In this document: positions 10,085 to 21,650 of the stretch, piece after piece
How positions within the stretch are numbered: the stretch's first letter is position 1
How the letters are laid out: each line of letters starts with the position of its first letter
Assembly (NCBI GenBank): GCA_905160935.1
Contig: CAJHZI010000208.1
Coordinates: 539,001 to 603,000, forward strand
From: Enchytraeus crypticus
Taxonomy: Eukaryota; Annelida; Clitellata; Enchytraeida; Enchytraeidae
DNA length: 64,000 nucleotides
Direction: 5' to 3'
The notes under the pieces: model-generated
What the model saw: the letters and a program-made list of their open reading frames with translations, nothing else
Database searches by the model: none
Told to the model about the DNA's origin: nothing
Program-made: the position numbers and the translations under genes

Positions 10085-12150
10085 CTCTGGGCATCAGAGG
10101 TTCCTAATTGTTTTAAATCAAGGTTGGTAAGAGTAATTGTGTCTGCAGTCTAACCCCGGAATTCATAATATCTGAAATAATAAGTTGAAAAATTCTTAAT
10201 TTTGTTAACAAATATGTGAAGTTACGTGCTAATGTAAAAGTCAGTTGGGGAGAGGAGTCTTCAGAAACCGTTAAGAATATTTTATAAAAATGAGGGTTCA
10301 TATCCCCCCCCCAAGCCATCAAGTGGAATCGAGCCCAGCCAGGAGCGTAGCATACCTCGTAAAGACTCAAGAAACCCGTAGAATTTAAAGATTCACACTT
10401 GCTTGCATTTAATGAAGCAGTATTAAAACTAGCACTTGCTATATTGAGATCGTGATTGAGCCAGTGGTTGATTGATTGATCGATTTATTGCTCGATTTAA
10501 CGATCGACTGATTGATTGATTGATCAAATGATTAAAAGTGGGATGAGTTAAAAGTGAGTTGATTAACCAATTATCATATTTCTTTATCTACTTAACGAAT
10601 GCTGTACTAGTCTGTTGTCAAATTGTGCTCAGTTATAGTCTAGGATGTTAGTCCTAGGTTCGAATATATACTCGTCAAGAACTATACGTGCCCGTGTGAA
10701 AGAAAAATGAATTTGGAGAAGCTAAGTAGTCCTAACGAACGCATCATGCTTGCGAAATTTGTGACTTTCTCAATTGCAACGGATAGTTTGAAGTTATAAT
10801 AATCATTAGATGTTCAAAGTCCTTCTTTTGAGCCAGTTGATTAGCGACCATACCTCTAGAATCTATATGGCCGAGAAGCATAATCACTACTTACTGTAAT
10901 AAACTGCATACTTGGATTTTAAGTCAGTAAAATCAATGTATAGGCCTATTTCATTACGTGGAAGCTAGGAATAGAAAGAGACGAGTGAGTTGTTCGAGGA
11001 GATTTTATGATTCTTGCACTGTGCTCCGCAGAGTGGTGGTAATAATGATAGCTGAATTTCGGCATCAGGATTCTGAAGGTGTATAGGAGGGCAATAAGAA
11101 TAAATAATGACGGGAGGAGGAGCATTCATTTTGGTTTTTCTCTCTCACTGTCTCGTTTAACGGCAAGCCCATGGCATAAAACTCGCCCTGCTAATATTTT
11201 TATACTTCTATAGGCCTACTCCAAATCGTTAAAATACGTTTTTAAATCATTCAACAAATTTCCCTGTTTTCAGTCTTCAATTTTTTGGACAGGACTGGAA
11301 TATTTTGAGTAATTTCCAGTATTTTGACGCGTTTAAACTCAAGCAAAAATTTGAGCCGGTTGTGTGGTGGTATATACTACTCTTTTCCATGTGCTCCCCT
11401 AAATAAGTCCAGCATGGTCGAGCCTCCTGCAGGAGTCAGACATCGGATTAGACGGACTGGTGGGATTCCTGAGGAGTTAACTGTTCCCGAGCAGTGGTAG
11501 AGCAACCGCGTGGAGGTGAAATTAGCTGGAATGATAATGTCAATCATATTGTAAGAGCTTTAAAAATCTGCGAGATTGAAATGAGATAGACAGAGAGCGG
11601 TAGATGTTTTACAGACGTCATATAGGTATACAACGGAAAGAGAATTCATAGTCACATTTCTGAATTATGGAATAATTTTTGAAGCAAAATGATGACGATT
11701 TTTTGAAGGTGGCATAGAGTTAGATTGAAGAGGAAGATGATCATCAGTAAATGAACTAGCATACTACAAGAATCTTGACCTTAGATCTGAGACCTGATAG
11801 AGCACTGCATAGAAAGCCTTAGGGAATGTTTAAAGTAAGAAGTCATCTAAACGGTTAATCAAATTGTAGTATCTATAAATTTGTGCCTTGTAAATCTTTG
11901 TACACATACATACACACATAATTTATATTAATGTGTTTGCCTGATGTAATTTTTCCCTTTTTAAAATTTTCTTTTGTGGTACTTTGCTTTCTATTAAAGT
12001 TGTCTATTTCGCATGCATGATTTCATTTTATATTGTATATGCTGCGTTTCCATCTCATAATCATATTCTCTCTCCCATATTTATTTCTCTATAATGCTAT
12101 ATTACTACTACCATTAATTAAAGATGTCTAGAATTGCAGTGTTATAAGTA
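10085..12150. other. Intergenic, no gene seen
   Basis: I see no exon or recognisable element except a TTGA-rich stretch (10465-10530) that could be an orphan LINE tail. Short ORFs here have no splice or family support. Confidence 0.6.
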
Positions 12151-12157
12151 AAACTCA

Positions 12158-12382
12158 ATAGTCCTATCACTAGTCACTAGTCCTATCACTAGTCATTAGT
12201 CCTATCACTAGTCACTAGTCCTATCACTAGTCATTAGTCCTATCACTAGTCATTAGTCCTATCACTAGTCATTAGTCCTATCACTAGTCCTATCACTAGT
12301 CACTAGTCCTATCACTAGTCATTAGTCCTATCACTAGTCATTAGTCCTAGCACTAGTCACTAGTCCTAGCACTAGTCATTAC
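12158..12382. repeat. 19-bp minisatellite
   Basis: About eleven copies of TAGTCCTATCACTAGTCAT, with internal CACTAGT palindromes. Confidence 0.95.
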
Positions 12383-12958
12383 ATTAGTACAGCCTCACAC
12401 TACGTTCAACTAGCTTATCAATAGTTTATAAATCAATGTTCTGAATACAATGAAAGTCTTCAAGGATACGGCGTCCATACAGCTAATATAACATCCGTGC
12501 TCCTCAAGCTTCTCTGCTGCAGCACTTGTTGTTGTTGCTGCTACCGGGCTGTAGCCCGAGTTACTATGAAACTAATGCCAGCATCGTCTCTGTAATGCTT
12601 TAGCTACTGCTTGTAAAACCATTGTTTTATCCACCTTTCCAGAGCAAACACCTGAAAGGAATATACAGTACTGCTCGTTAAAGGCTGCACAGGTGAAGGA
12701 GTGTCTCAAAATAATGGCCATCTAAATACTAACATTTTTATAGCATGTTTTCCTGTACTAAATTCAGTAGAATTACGTGTGAACAAGGAAAGCTAACATG
12801 ACGTCATACAAGCATATCTGCTTACGTGTCGATTTTATGAGTTTATTAGTTCTTTTCTTTTTTTCCATAAATATTCCAGAAACGAACATGTAACACGTAT
12901 TATGTGGAAATAAAACTCGAATGGTGATTGTTTTACTACAAGAACCGTCAGGCTGTAT

Positions 12959-13547
12959 CAGGGGCGGATCCAGGAATTTTTTAAGGGGGGTGCCCGAAAT
13001 TTTTTATGAGAGAGTACATTTTTTGCTTACACCCTCACATGTGCCTTCTTCGGCACATGTGACGCAACCAGACAAATTTCTGTGGGAGGGGGGCTCAAAA
13101 TTTATTCACCCACGCTCATACACGTACTAAAGTCAGGGGAAAACTTTTTTCCTCCAACGCATTGATTATGCATTGGTTCAAGTGAAAATTGAGAGCTAGT
13201 GAAACGGTCAACATTTTTCGGGCCCCTTCCATTTTACAGGGCTCCTAGTATATCCTAGAAAAAATCGAGCTATTGGAACTACGTCCCCTGTAGTAACCCC
13301 CCCCCCGCCCCCTAGCCCCCCTAACCACTGTCATTACTAACATATTTAAACATCGAAATTACAATAGAAACAATGAAAATATACCCTGTCTTACCGTCTC
13401 CCCGGGCCCTCCCTAACCACTGCCGTGACTAACATATTTAAACATAGAAATTCCCATAGAAACAATGAAAACTTAGTTTAAAATTTTTTATCATCGGACC
13501 TAAGGGGGGGGGAGCCCGGACCCCCGGGCCCCCTGGATCCGCCACTG
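12959..13547. mobile_element. hAT-like MITE, copy 1
   Basis: Starts CAGGGGCGGATCCAGG and ends CCTGGATCCGCCACTG, which are terminal inverted repeats. Flanks GGCTGTAT and GACTGTAG match at six of eight positions, as expected for an old 8-bp hAT duplication. There is no transposase. The interior has runs of G and C and the block CATAGAAACAATGAAAA shared with the second copy. Confidence 0.8.
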
Positions 13548-13938
13548 GACTGTAGATCAAAGTAAAGGTGGAACCTTAAACCGGCGAATATTTGTCCAGT
13601 GTCTCCACTATTACATGTCCCTGGCGGTAACTCATTTGCCAATTCTGCCTAATTGTAGTGGAAATAAAACAGTCTATATTATATTTCTTTTCAGGTTTAC
13701 GAAAATTAAGCTCCATTACTAAATAAATCGGGAATATTGTACAAATTTCAATTTTTCTCAGTATGAAACAAGTGCAGCTACTTCAGTAGGCTAAGTAGAG
13801 CCTCAGGTACCTTCATGACGTTTCAACTGGTGTTTCCTGAGGTCGCATATTCAATTCACTGGCGAGTTTAACATTGAGTAAAAACTTGAACATTTACAGG
13901 ACCGGTAATATGGACTATTATCTTTGGTGTCTTATACA

Positions 13939-14671
13939 CAGGGGCGGAACCAGGATTTTTTTAAGGGGGGCCCGAATTTTTTTTTGAAAGTGTAATTTTT
14001 TTGCTAATGCCACGCCTTCTTCGTGGCATGTGAAGCAACTAGAAAAATGCTGTGGGGGGGGGGGGGGTGGGAAATTTGTCAGTACTTCGCTCGGTTCATA
14101 GAGTGAGTGTATTCGAGTATCTTACCACCCCCCCCCCCTCATACCCGTACTAAAGTCAGGGTAAAACCTAAAATGCCTAAAATCATACATTTGTTTCGAA
14201 AAAGGCAGGTTAATTTTTTCACCTTCGAAGAAACTCAGCGGATCTGGACGAATTGCAAAAGTGACCTAATTTTGGCGGTAGGGGGGCCCCTCCCAGACAT
14301 GGCTGTCTGCACCACTACTCCGGGACAGATTTCACATAGTTTACTCACACCCTTTTCTCCTCTTATACAGTGGTTTATATGAAAATTAAGAACAAGTGAA
14401 ATGGTCAACATTTTTTCGGGTCCCCCCCCTTCCATTAGACAGGCCTCCTAGTATACCAAATATATAGGCGCCTAGTGGGGTCCATATTTGAAGAAATTCG
14501 AACTATAGTGGAACTGAGTTTCCTCTCGTACCCCCACCCCCCTAACCACTGCCCCTACAAACATATTTACACATACAATTGACATAGAAACAATGAAAAT
14601 ATAGGTTACATTTTTTCGGCGGGCCTAAGGAGGGGCCCCGGCCCCCTGGAGCCCTCCTGGATCCGCCACTG
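13939..14671. mobile_element. hAT-like MITE, copy 2
   Basis: Same termini (CAGGGGCGGAACCAGG, GGATCCGCCACTG) and same interior blocks as 12959-13547, in the same orientation and about 390 bp away. The copy is longer because of a 14100-14400 segment. The flanking 8-mers do not match. There is no transposase. The small ORFs inside are chance. Confidence 0.78.
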
Positions 14672-14679
14672 CAAAGCTA

Positions 14680-15240
14680 ACATGACATTAAAAGTGATAA
14701 ATATGATCATGAATGAACAATTCACTATAACGTGTGATTAACCTTTACTATTACAATGTTTTATTAATTATCTTGACACAAACTACTTTTAGGTAGCCTA
14801 CTAGTTTAATATCTAAGTAGGCTACTGCATTTTAACTTTGTCTTTCAATGAAAAAGAATAGGAAAGTGTTGAATATATTGCAAACTTTTCTATTGAAATT
14901 AAACGAAAGAATCGGAATGATAAAACCATTTTAAATGCAGGCCCAATGGTAATTAATATAAATCAATTCAGTGAATTTTTTGTATCAAACCTAGTACTGA
15001 TTTGTAGAAATATCAAGGAATTCTCAAATTACTCAGCATGCAAAATATTTGTAAAAAATATCCTATTCGAAATATTTTACAAAATAATACGAATGCAAAG
15101 GATTAAATAACACTTTTTTATATATTGGCCTACCACAGGTTTTGAACGTTACAGTCTGTCTAATTTTTAAAAGCATGACGCAGAAGCTAAATCTAGAAAT
15201 CCAAGGCATTCTACTTTCTTAAACCCATATTAACCGTTCT
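14680..15240. other. Intergenic, nothing recognised
   Basis: AT-rich DNA without exon, repeat or structured element that I can name. Confidence 0.5.
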
Positions 15241-15452
15241 AATCTTGCATCAGTCCACCTGCAGCACCCCACCTCCACTTTCCTTCACCCAGGACTAGTA
15301 ACAATGAGGCATCGGCCAGCCTTTCTTCATACACGCCCGTATTGGGATTCTCCAGATTTTCTGCAAGAAGAAGAGCTAGCAGTCTAAACCCGAAAACTGA
15401 TCGAGATAGTTGTGATAGCTGTGCTTTCGTTATTGTTCGGCTAAAGTTAGTG

Positions 15453-15542
15453 GATATCACGCTCCATAAAGAGCACTCAGAGATCAACGAGTTAATCCCT
15501 TCACATAAGTCTATGCCTTATGTAGCCTATAGGTTGGCTATA
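15453..15542 (-). mobile_element. R1 repeat fragment
   Basis: Contains the R1 blocks CACGCTCCATAAAGAGCACT and GAGTTAATCCCTTCACA, ending in a (TA)n array. Confidence 0.65.
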
Positions 15543-15546
15543 CAGA

Positions 15547-15585
15547 TATATATATATATATAGATATATATATATATATATATAC

Positions 15586-15652
<67 letters not shown>

Positions 15653-15656
15653 ATAT
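15547..15656. repeat. (TA)n microsatellite
   Basis: Interrupted TA array directly attached to an R1 fragment. Confidence 0.95.
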
Positions 15657-16117
15657 AATTTTTATTAAACCCAAAACATAAGTGCTTACATTGTATAAGG
15701 TGTGCCTCTCCCATAGTGCCTCCAAGATTAAAGTGCCCTAATATTGAATCCCGGCTATGCCACTGTCACTGAGTCCAACTTTCTGCTGAGAAGGATTGAA
15801 CATGAACATAAAAACACAACATATAGGGGTTAGCTTTTTTTTGGTTAAGTAGTAATTAATTCAGATATTATAAATTATTCATTCAAAATTAAAAAATACA
15901 TTTAACTTAATCAAAGCGCATGCTTTGAAAATAGTAAAGAAAGATAGTAAGATTTTAAATCTTCCTCTCCTATTTTACTCTGATGGTTCTAATTTGGTAT
16001 ACGAAATAGGTTAGTTCGTAATGTGCGACATACGTACATTTACCATACGTTTGAGTTTCGACTCGTTGCTCTTATCAAATCCACAAGTTACTTCAGTTAT
16101 TTTTATCGACTCCGTGA

Positions 16118-16172
16118 GTTTATTTCTCTCACTCTCACTCTCTCTCTCTCTCTCTCACTCTCTCTCTCTCTT
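16118..16172. repeat. (CT)n microsatellite
   Basis: CT/CA-interrupted pyrimidine tract. Two short ORFs across it are low-complexity artefacts. Confidence 0.95.
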
Positions 16173-16657
16173 CTTTCTCCCTTCCACTATCTCGCTGTAT
16201 TTTCACTCCTTATCTTTCCCATGCACCAAATCTTTTACACTGTCTATTAGTTTATCCGAATACCCGCTTGTCTATCCTACTTTTCCTTTTATCTTCTTCA
16301 TTGTTTTCTCTGCTTATTCCAGCTGTTTGTTTCGCATTTCACGAATCGCTGCGTAACAATAGACTTTGTATACATAGGCCTATAGTATTATTCTATGCGG
16401 ATAGAATAAGCCCGATCATGCTCTATTCACAGCCTATTCTTAGTATTCTCTGCAATACAGTTCACAATACGTGGTAATATATTTTCTGCCTGTCGTACAA
16501 TATGTAAACTCAACAGTGACCTTCAAGTTCAGTCCAATATAATAATGTACATTGATAAAATTATTCAAACAACATTTTGAACCTGTACAGGATACCGTTA
16601 TGGGTCAATCGGTCTTTGACGGTACTTTCAAGCAAACAGGCACAGACATTGAATTAC

Positions 16658-16697
16658 TTTTCTAAATTAGCGTTCAATTTGATGTTTATCAAACTGT

Positions 16698-16779
<82 letters not shown>

Positions 16780-16820
16780 GCAGTTTGATAAACATCTAAT
16801 CGAACACTAATTTAGAAAAA
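16658..16820. repeat. AT-rich palindrome with 39-bp arms
   Basis: The left arm 16658-16696 and right arm 16781-16819 are near-perfect inverted repeats (about three mismatches) around an 84-bp TA-rich centre. The arm starts TTTTCTAAATTAG and ends TTATCAAACTG. A third partial copy of the inner arm (ATGTTTATAAACTG) is at about 16929. It could be a foldback MITE or a cruciform-prone palindrome. Confidence 0.85.
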
Positions 16821-16837
16821 TAATTAATATATGTATT

Positions 16838-16846
16838 ATATATATG

Positions 16847-16904
<58 letters not shown>

Positions 16905-16912
16905 TATATACT
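16838..16912. repeat. (TA)n microsatellite
   Basis: TA array with a few TG/AC interruptions, adjoining the AT palindrome. Confidence 0.95.
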
Positions 16913-16994
16913 ACATGTATTACAAATAGATGTTTATAAACTGTTTAATTTATAAACTGTTGTAATGCAATTTTTTTTTTTTTTTTTCTCAATA

Positions 16995-17150
16995 GTGTAG
17001 CGGTTAGAGACGTCAGGTAACGTCATGAAATTTAAAAGTATCGATCCTGCGGTGAATTGAACTCTTGTGGGTTCGATTTCCGGCTGCGCTGATCTGAGAG
17101 CAAAAATCTCGGATATTCACAGGCTGAGTAGGCGGAAAACGGAATAAACT
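16995..17150 (+). mobile_element. SINE-B copy (tRNA-like)
   Basis: Shares with 29215-29370 (other strand) the blocks GTAACGTCATGAA, CTTGTGGGTTCGATTTCCGG and GCTGATCTGAGAG. The GTGGGTTCGATTTCC block is B-box-like. Confidence 0.7.
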
Positions 17151-17305
17151 GCCTTACAGTTTTAACATAGCATTTTAAAAGTGATATCTGTCAACATGGC
17201 AGATCATTTCATAAATAGTTCATGTTGTTATTAATAATAATATTTTTTAAATTTAATATTTATTTAACTGATCAATTAGCTTCATCTGAACAAAATCCTC
17301 TGAGT

Positions 17306-17362
17306 ATTATAGAGCAAGTATTGAAACATAACAGTCTTACATTTCAATACTTGCTCGATTAT
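17306..17362. other. Hairpin-forming inverted repeat
   Basis: GAGCAAGTATTGAAA (17312-17326) and its perfect reverse complement (17342-17356) flank a 15-nt loop. Pairing continues partly outward (TATTATA/GATTATG). Function unknown. Confidence 0.6.
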
Positions 17363-17490
17363 GCTCTGAGCATACAACGGATTCCTTAAAACTGGGTGTA
17401 ATTATACACAAATACGATGTAGTCGTGTAGTATTTTCGCTCTGCATGAGTAAAACAGCGACCAATGTAAAATAAAAGCATAAAATTCTGT

Positions 17491-17604
17491 AGGTGATAAC
17501 GTCCGGTGTCATTTCTCTCAAGTGATATCAGTAACGGAGGAGATCAGGATTAGTGCGAGCCCCGCACTATGTCGGATATCTTAGCGACATCGCCACTGGC
17601 TCTG
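17491..17604 (-). mobile_element. SINE-A copy (diverged)
   Basis: Retains CTCAAGTGATATCAGTAACG, CCCGCACTATG and CATCGCCACTGGCTC in SINE-A order. Confidence 0.65.
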
Positions 17605-18584
17605 CAATTAAAGCCTACCATTAGGCCTAACGCTCTTTTTTGATAAAAATTAACTTTCGGAGATTTTGTTGAGCGATTAATTTTGCCGGGTCAGTTAAAT
17701 GCACATGAAATCCAAAGAAACCATCTCCTAGAGTCAAATTTCGTTTTTTGCAGCACGATTTTGCAATAATTGAAGTAATTTTTTTTCTACAAAATTTTAT
17801 AAACGATCAGAAGAGATTATAGGGGATCAGATCATAGAGCGTAACAACCGTATTGGTAACTTATTAAATTAAATGAAAATAATTGATAGCTTCTTATGTA
17901 CTATATTTCGCGCATTAATTAAAATAAAGAACAAAATATGTACTATTAATTGATAGTCTTCCTCTTCTCATTAAACGAATAGTGACTTTGACTTTGTACT
18001 ACAATTAATTAAACTAGATTAGTGTACGCGAAACGGTCCGCATGTACCATACATAGGCCTACTGTACGACGTACGTGCTTATAGGTTGCCGGCAATTAAT
18101 GATATATGATAGATCTATGGCCCATATCTAGCTATCAGATAGTTAAGCCTACATAGACACGTGCAAGGGAGATCTGTATTCAAATTCAGGTTATAGTAGC
18201 TATATAGGACCTACGCAAGCAGGCCTGCATGTCGCGTGAACAACTAGATTACGTTATATGTACGTAGGCCTACACTAGGTCAAGGTACAATTAATCTGAA
18301 CTATTATTAATTCTTCAGGCTTGCGACCTGTCCCGAGAGTAGAGCCTAAACTTAAGCATACTGGTCACATTATTTGACACGATTTACATATAGGCCCCTA
18401 TGAGCTTGATTAGGCTCATTTATATATTTCGTAGAATCAAATCAGGGCAAATATAAAAAATATGTTGATGAAGCGTTTGCTGCTGCATTTTGATACCGGC
18501 GAGAATATCTTTCAGTTTATAAGATCGGGTTTAAGTAAGGCCTATATTATGTAGACTCGCGACATTTGTGTTCAGACTTATATG

Positions 18585-18945
18585 GACTTAGATTTGCATG
18601 GACGTAGACTGAATGATCTCGTGGTAAAGAATTCCACAATGTTGGAGCAGAAAACATGAAGAGCGTTTGCCAATGGCAGATCTAATATCAGACACAAAAA
18701 GAAGGTTTTTACTGGAGGAGCGTAGACTAAGCGAGGGTTTATAGCTAGAAAGCAGGTCAGATAGATAGATAGGATGGTTCACCATAATTAATTCCATCAA
18801 AAGCTAAAGAATCTACCTTAAATTTTTTACTTTGATTAATTGGAAGCCAATGCAGTTTCTTAAGACGATCAAATTAAAGAGCTTTTAGTTTGATCATTTA
18901 ACAAAGAGTTACAATAAATGGTCGAGTTTAGAATGCACAAGCTCA
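18585..18945 (-). mobile_element. L2/CR1-like LINE fragment
   Basis: The minus strand encodes LVHSKLD, then YLSDLLSSYKPSLSLRSSSK and IGKRSSCFLLQHCGILYHEI, the C-terminal signature of L2/CR1 ORF2. Several frame breaks. No 3' tail retained. Confidence 0.75.
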
Positions 18946-19020
18946 TCAACTAATAGGCCTACAATGGAAGAATTAAATAGCACGTTAACTTCGAATTTGA
19001 CGCATTTGTCGGATATGAAA

Positions 19021-19158
19021 AAAGCTGGCAAAGCTAACGTTAACGTCTATTTCCTCACTCGAAAGTGATGTCAGTGAAGGAAAATCCCAGGATTTGAACC
19101 CCGTTCATACTGATCCGCGGTCGAATATCTTACCGACATCGCCACTGGCTCCAGCCGG
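19021..19158 (-). mobile_element. SINE-A copy
   Basis: Well-preserved SINE-A with B-box GGTTCAAATCCTGGG on the minus strand and the GGCTGGAGCCAGTGGCGATG head. Confidence 0.85.
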
Positions 19159-19164
19159 AACGAC

Positions 19165-21148
19165 AGATTAATGAAATGCGTGTTTTAAAGTTGAACAGAG
19201 ATTTTAAACAAAATTAATACTCTAAAGTTACGAACAGACTCTGTACATTAAAAGAATATTTTTAAATCTACTCAATTTACTTAATCGACGTGAATGATAT
19301 TTATAGATACTTACATTGCATTGGCTTATTGGGTTATAGGGGGTCTTAGGTACTGAGATCTATTTGAATGATTTCAGGGATGATGATGATTTATGGTTAG
19401 TTAAGGTTAAGAAATGATTGTACTTGGTCCAGTTCTACCTGAGTTTGTTTGTAAACAAGATCTTTAACGGCTGTAAAGGTTTGACAGAGATTTGATCCCA
19501 GATCCTAACCTCTGTGGCTCAGTCCACACAGCAGTAGTCTATAGAATTATACGACGTGTAGTTTTGGCAACAATAAAAATATTGATAATGACATGCTTAT
19601 AAATCATTTAATATTAAAACTGGCAGGTCCAAAGATTGAACTGCGAGTCAGCGACACATTTGTTGCCCTTTGCGTTCTACAATCTACAGTGTCATAATAA
19701 AGAAAACACAGAGGAAGGATGAGAAATATATCTACAAAATGTCTGACGAATAGTTAGAAGTTAGAGGGTGAGAGATATCTATTGGACTTCATCTAATAAT
19801 GTCAACATTACAACTTAAGGTAAATTTATAACTTTTTAAATAGTGTATTTTATAGAAATAGATTTTTAAATTAGCCATTATAAACTTAGTTATTTGAAAT
19901 GAATCTCTGAAACTAGTTTTCATTCTTCTTAAATTCTAATTCGCTTTATAAAATTATTCTGTAATAAATGGAGAGTAATAAATTTAATTATATTAATTTA
20001 GTAATGTGGTAAGTGTCACAGGTTTAGAAATTGGTACTATTGTGTATTTTACATTTTATTATGCAAACTTTCACCATGCATATAAGTTAAAATCTTGATA
20101 CTTATGTACTATTAATTATTGCTTATTGAGGATACATTAAAAGACTGAAGATTTATTAATGTCTGGTGTGATGTCTGCATGATTAGAGTTCAAGCATTGT
20201 AATCAAATTGTGGTTCAAAGTCCATTAATTACCAACACTGATGATTACACTAGAAACTGTTATTGTAAATGTCTAAGTCTGTGTCTCTGCCTTATCTCTG
20301 GTCTATATCTATTATTTAACCTGTATGGATGCCTACCTAACTACATGGGTATTGTTGACCCATTCTAGACAGGAACCTGGCTGTGTTCTTACTTTAGTCA
20401 CTTTGACTAAAGAACAGCTTCTGTTAGCAGTTACAATTTTGATGACAAGAAGAAACCTATGATACTTATAGAACTAGAAAGGAATTTGCATTTAGATACT
20501 GAACTGATAAGTAATCCAACTAATGTTCGAAGTGCTGTATATTGTTCAAAATTAAGTTCAAAACATTGATAAGTAGTGTTATGGAAGTGGTTAGTGGCAC
20601 TAGTTAAAAGCATATGTATATATATGCAGTTGTTGCTGAATAGCTCCCGACTGCTGGCAATTTTAGAAGAAAACCTGGAAGACGGGCTCATGTTCTAGTT
20701 TTAAAGGAATGTTTTAGTAAAGTATGCAATAAGCAGTAATAAATTTAGGTAGTTTAATTAAACCCCAAGCTTCAAATTGTATAGAAATGAATCTACGGAT
20801 ATTGCTCAGTCAGGTTTTTCACTCAATTGTGTTACGGATCTCGTTGTTAAAGGTAGAAAATATTTTATTTTTACAAAGTATATATTTTTCTACTAGCTTT
20901 TTTAAGTAATTAAAGTGATTAGAATGTTAATTTCCTTTTAACATTCAGTGAATTTTTAATTTCTCTAAGAGCATACAAATGCAATTTGACCAAGTGTTGC
21001 CTCTTATTTAATTGGTAGATTACTTGTAATAATTGGCCATTTTAAGTACATGTTGTATGAAGTTTTTATTTGTTTCTACATTGTTTTTTGTTGTGACATA
21101 TTACAAACATACAAATATACAACATGCACACTATAGCAGCTGCCCAGT
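19165..21148. other. Upstream region of the acyltransferase gene
   Basis: No coding exon or named repeat seen. The promoter and any 5' UTR exon of the plus-strand acyltransferase should lie here, but I see no convincing TATA box or initiator. Confidence 0.4.
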
Positions 21149-21650
21149 ATGGCTGCAGGAAGAAAACTCTTTGGTATACAGTTTGTCGATTTCTTCAACA
21201 TTCCATTAGAGCGAAGGCTACAAACGTTCGCGGTCCTTCAGTGGACGCTATCATTTATATATCTTGGAATAATTGGCATTGCTATTATCGTCTTTTTGCT
21301 GTTCAGTCCATTTTTTGCTGTAGCTCTTGCCTATTTAGCCTGGTATGTGTACGACAGACGCACCCCTGAGAGCGGGGGTAGGCGTTCAGACTGGGTGCGC
21401 ACGTGGAGAGTTTGGAATTACTTCAGAGATTATTTTCCAATAAAACTGCACAAAACAGCTGATTTGGACCCGAAGAGGAATTATTTGCTCTTGTATCATC
21501 CCCATGGTATTATGGTACATGGCGCATTCGCCAGTTTTGGCACAGATGCTCTTGGATTCAAAGATTTGTTTCCTGGTATGAAGCCAACTCTGCTGTCCCT
21601 TCAGTATCAGTTCAGATGCCCGATCAATCGAGAATATGCCATGTCGTTTG
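21149..21650 (+). CDS. MOGAT2: Acyltransferase exon 1
   Basis: ATG to donor GTATGA. It encodes the membrane hairpin, the YFP and HPHG motifs and ends in YAMSF plus a split Gly (phase 1). Confidence 0.95.

Noticed and set aside
16021-16356. 111-aa Ser/Leu/Phe-rich ORF
   Set aside because: Crosses a (CT)n tract. Composition is that of the microsatellite and neighbouring pyrimidine-rich DNA.
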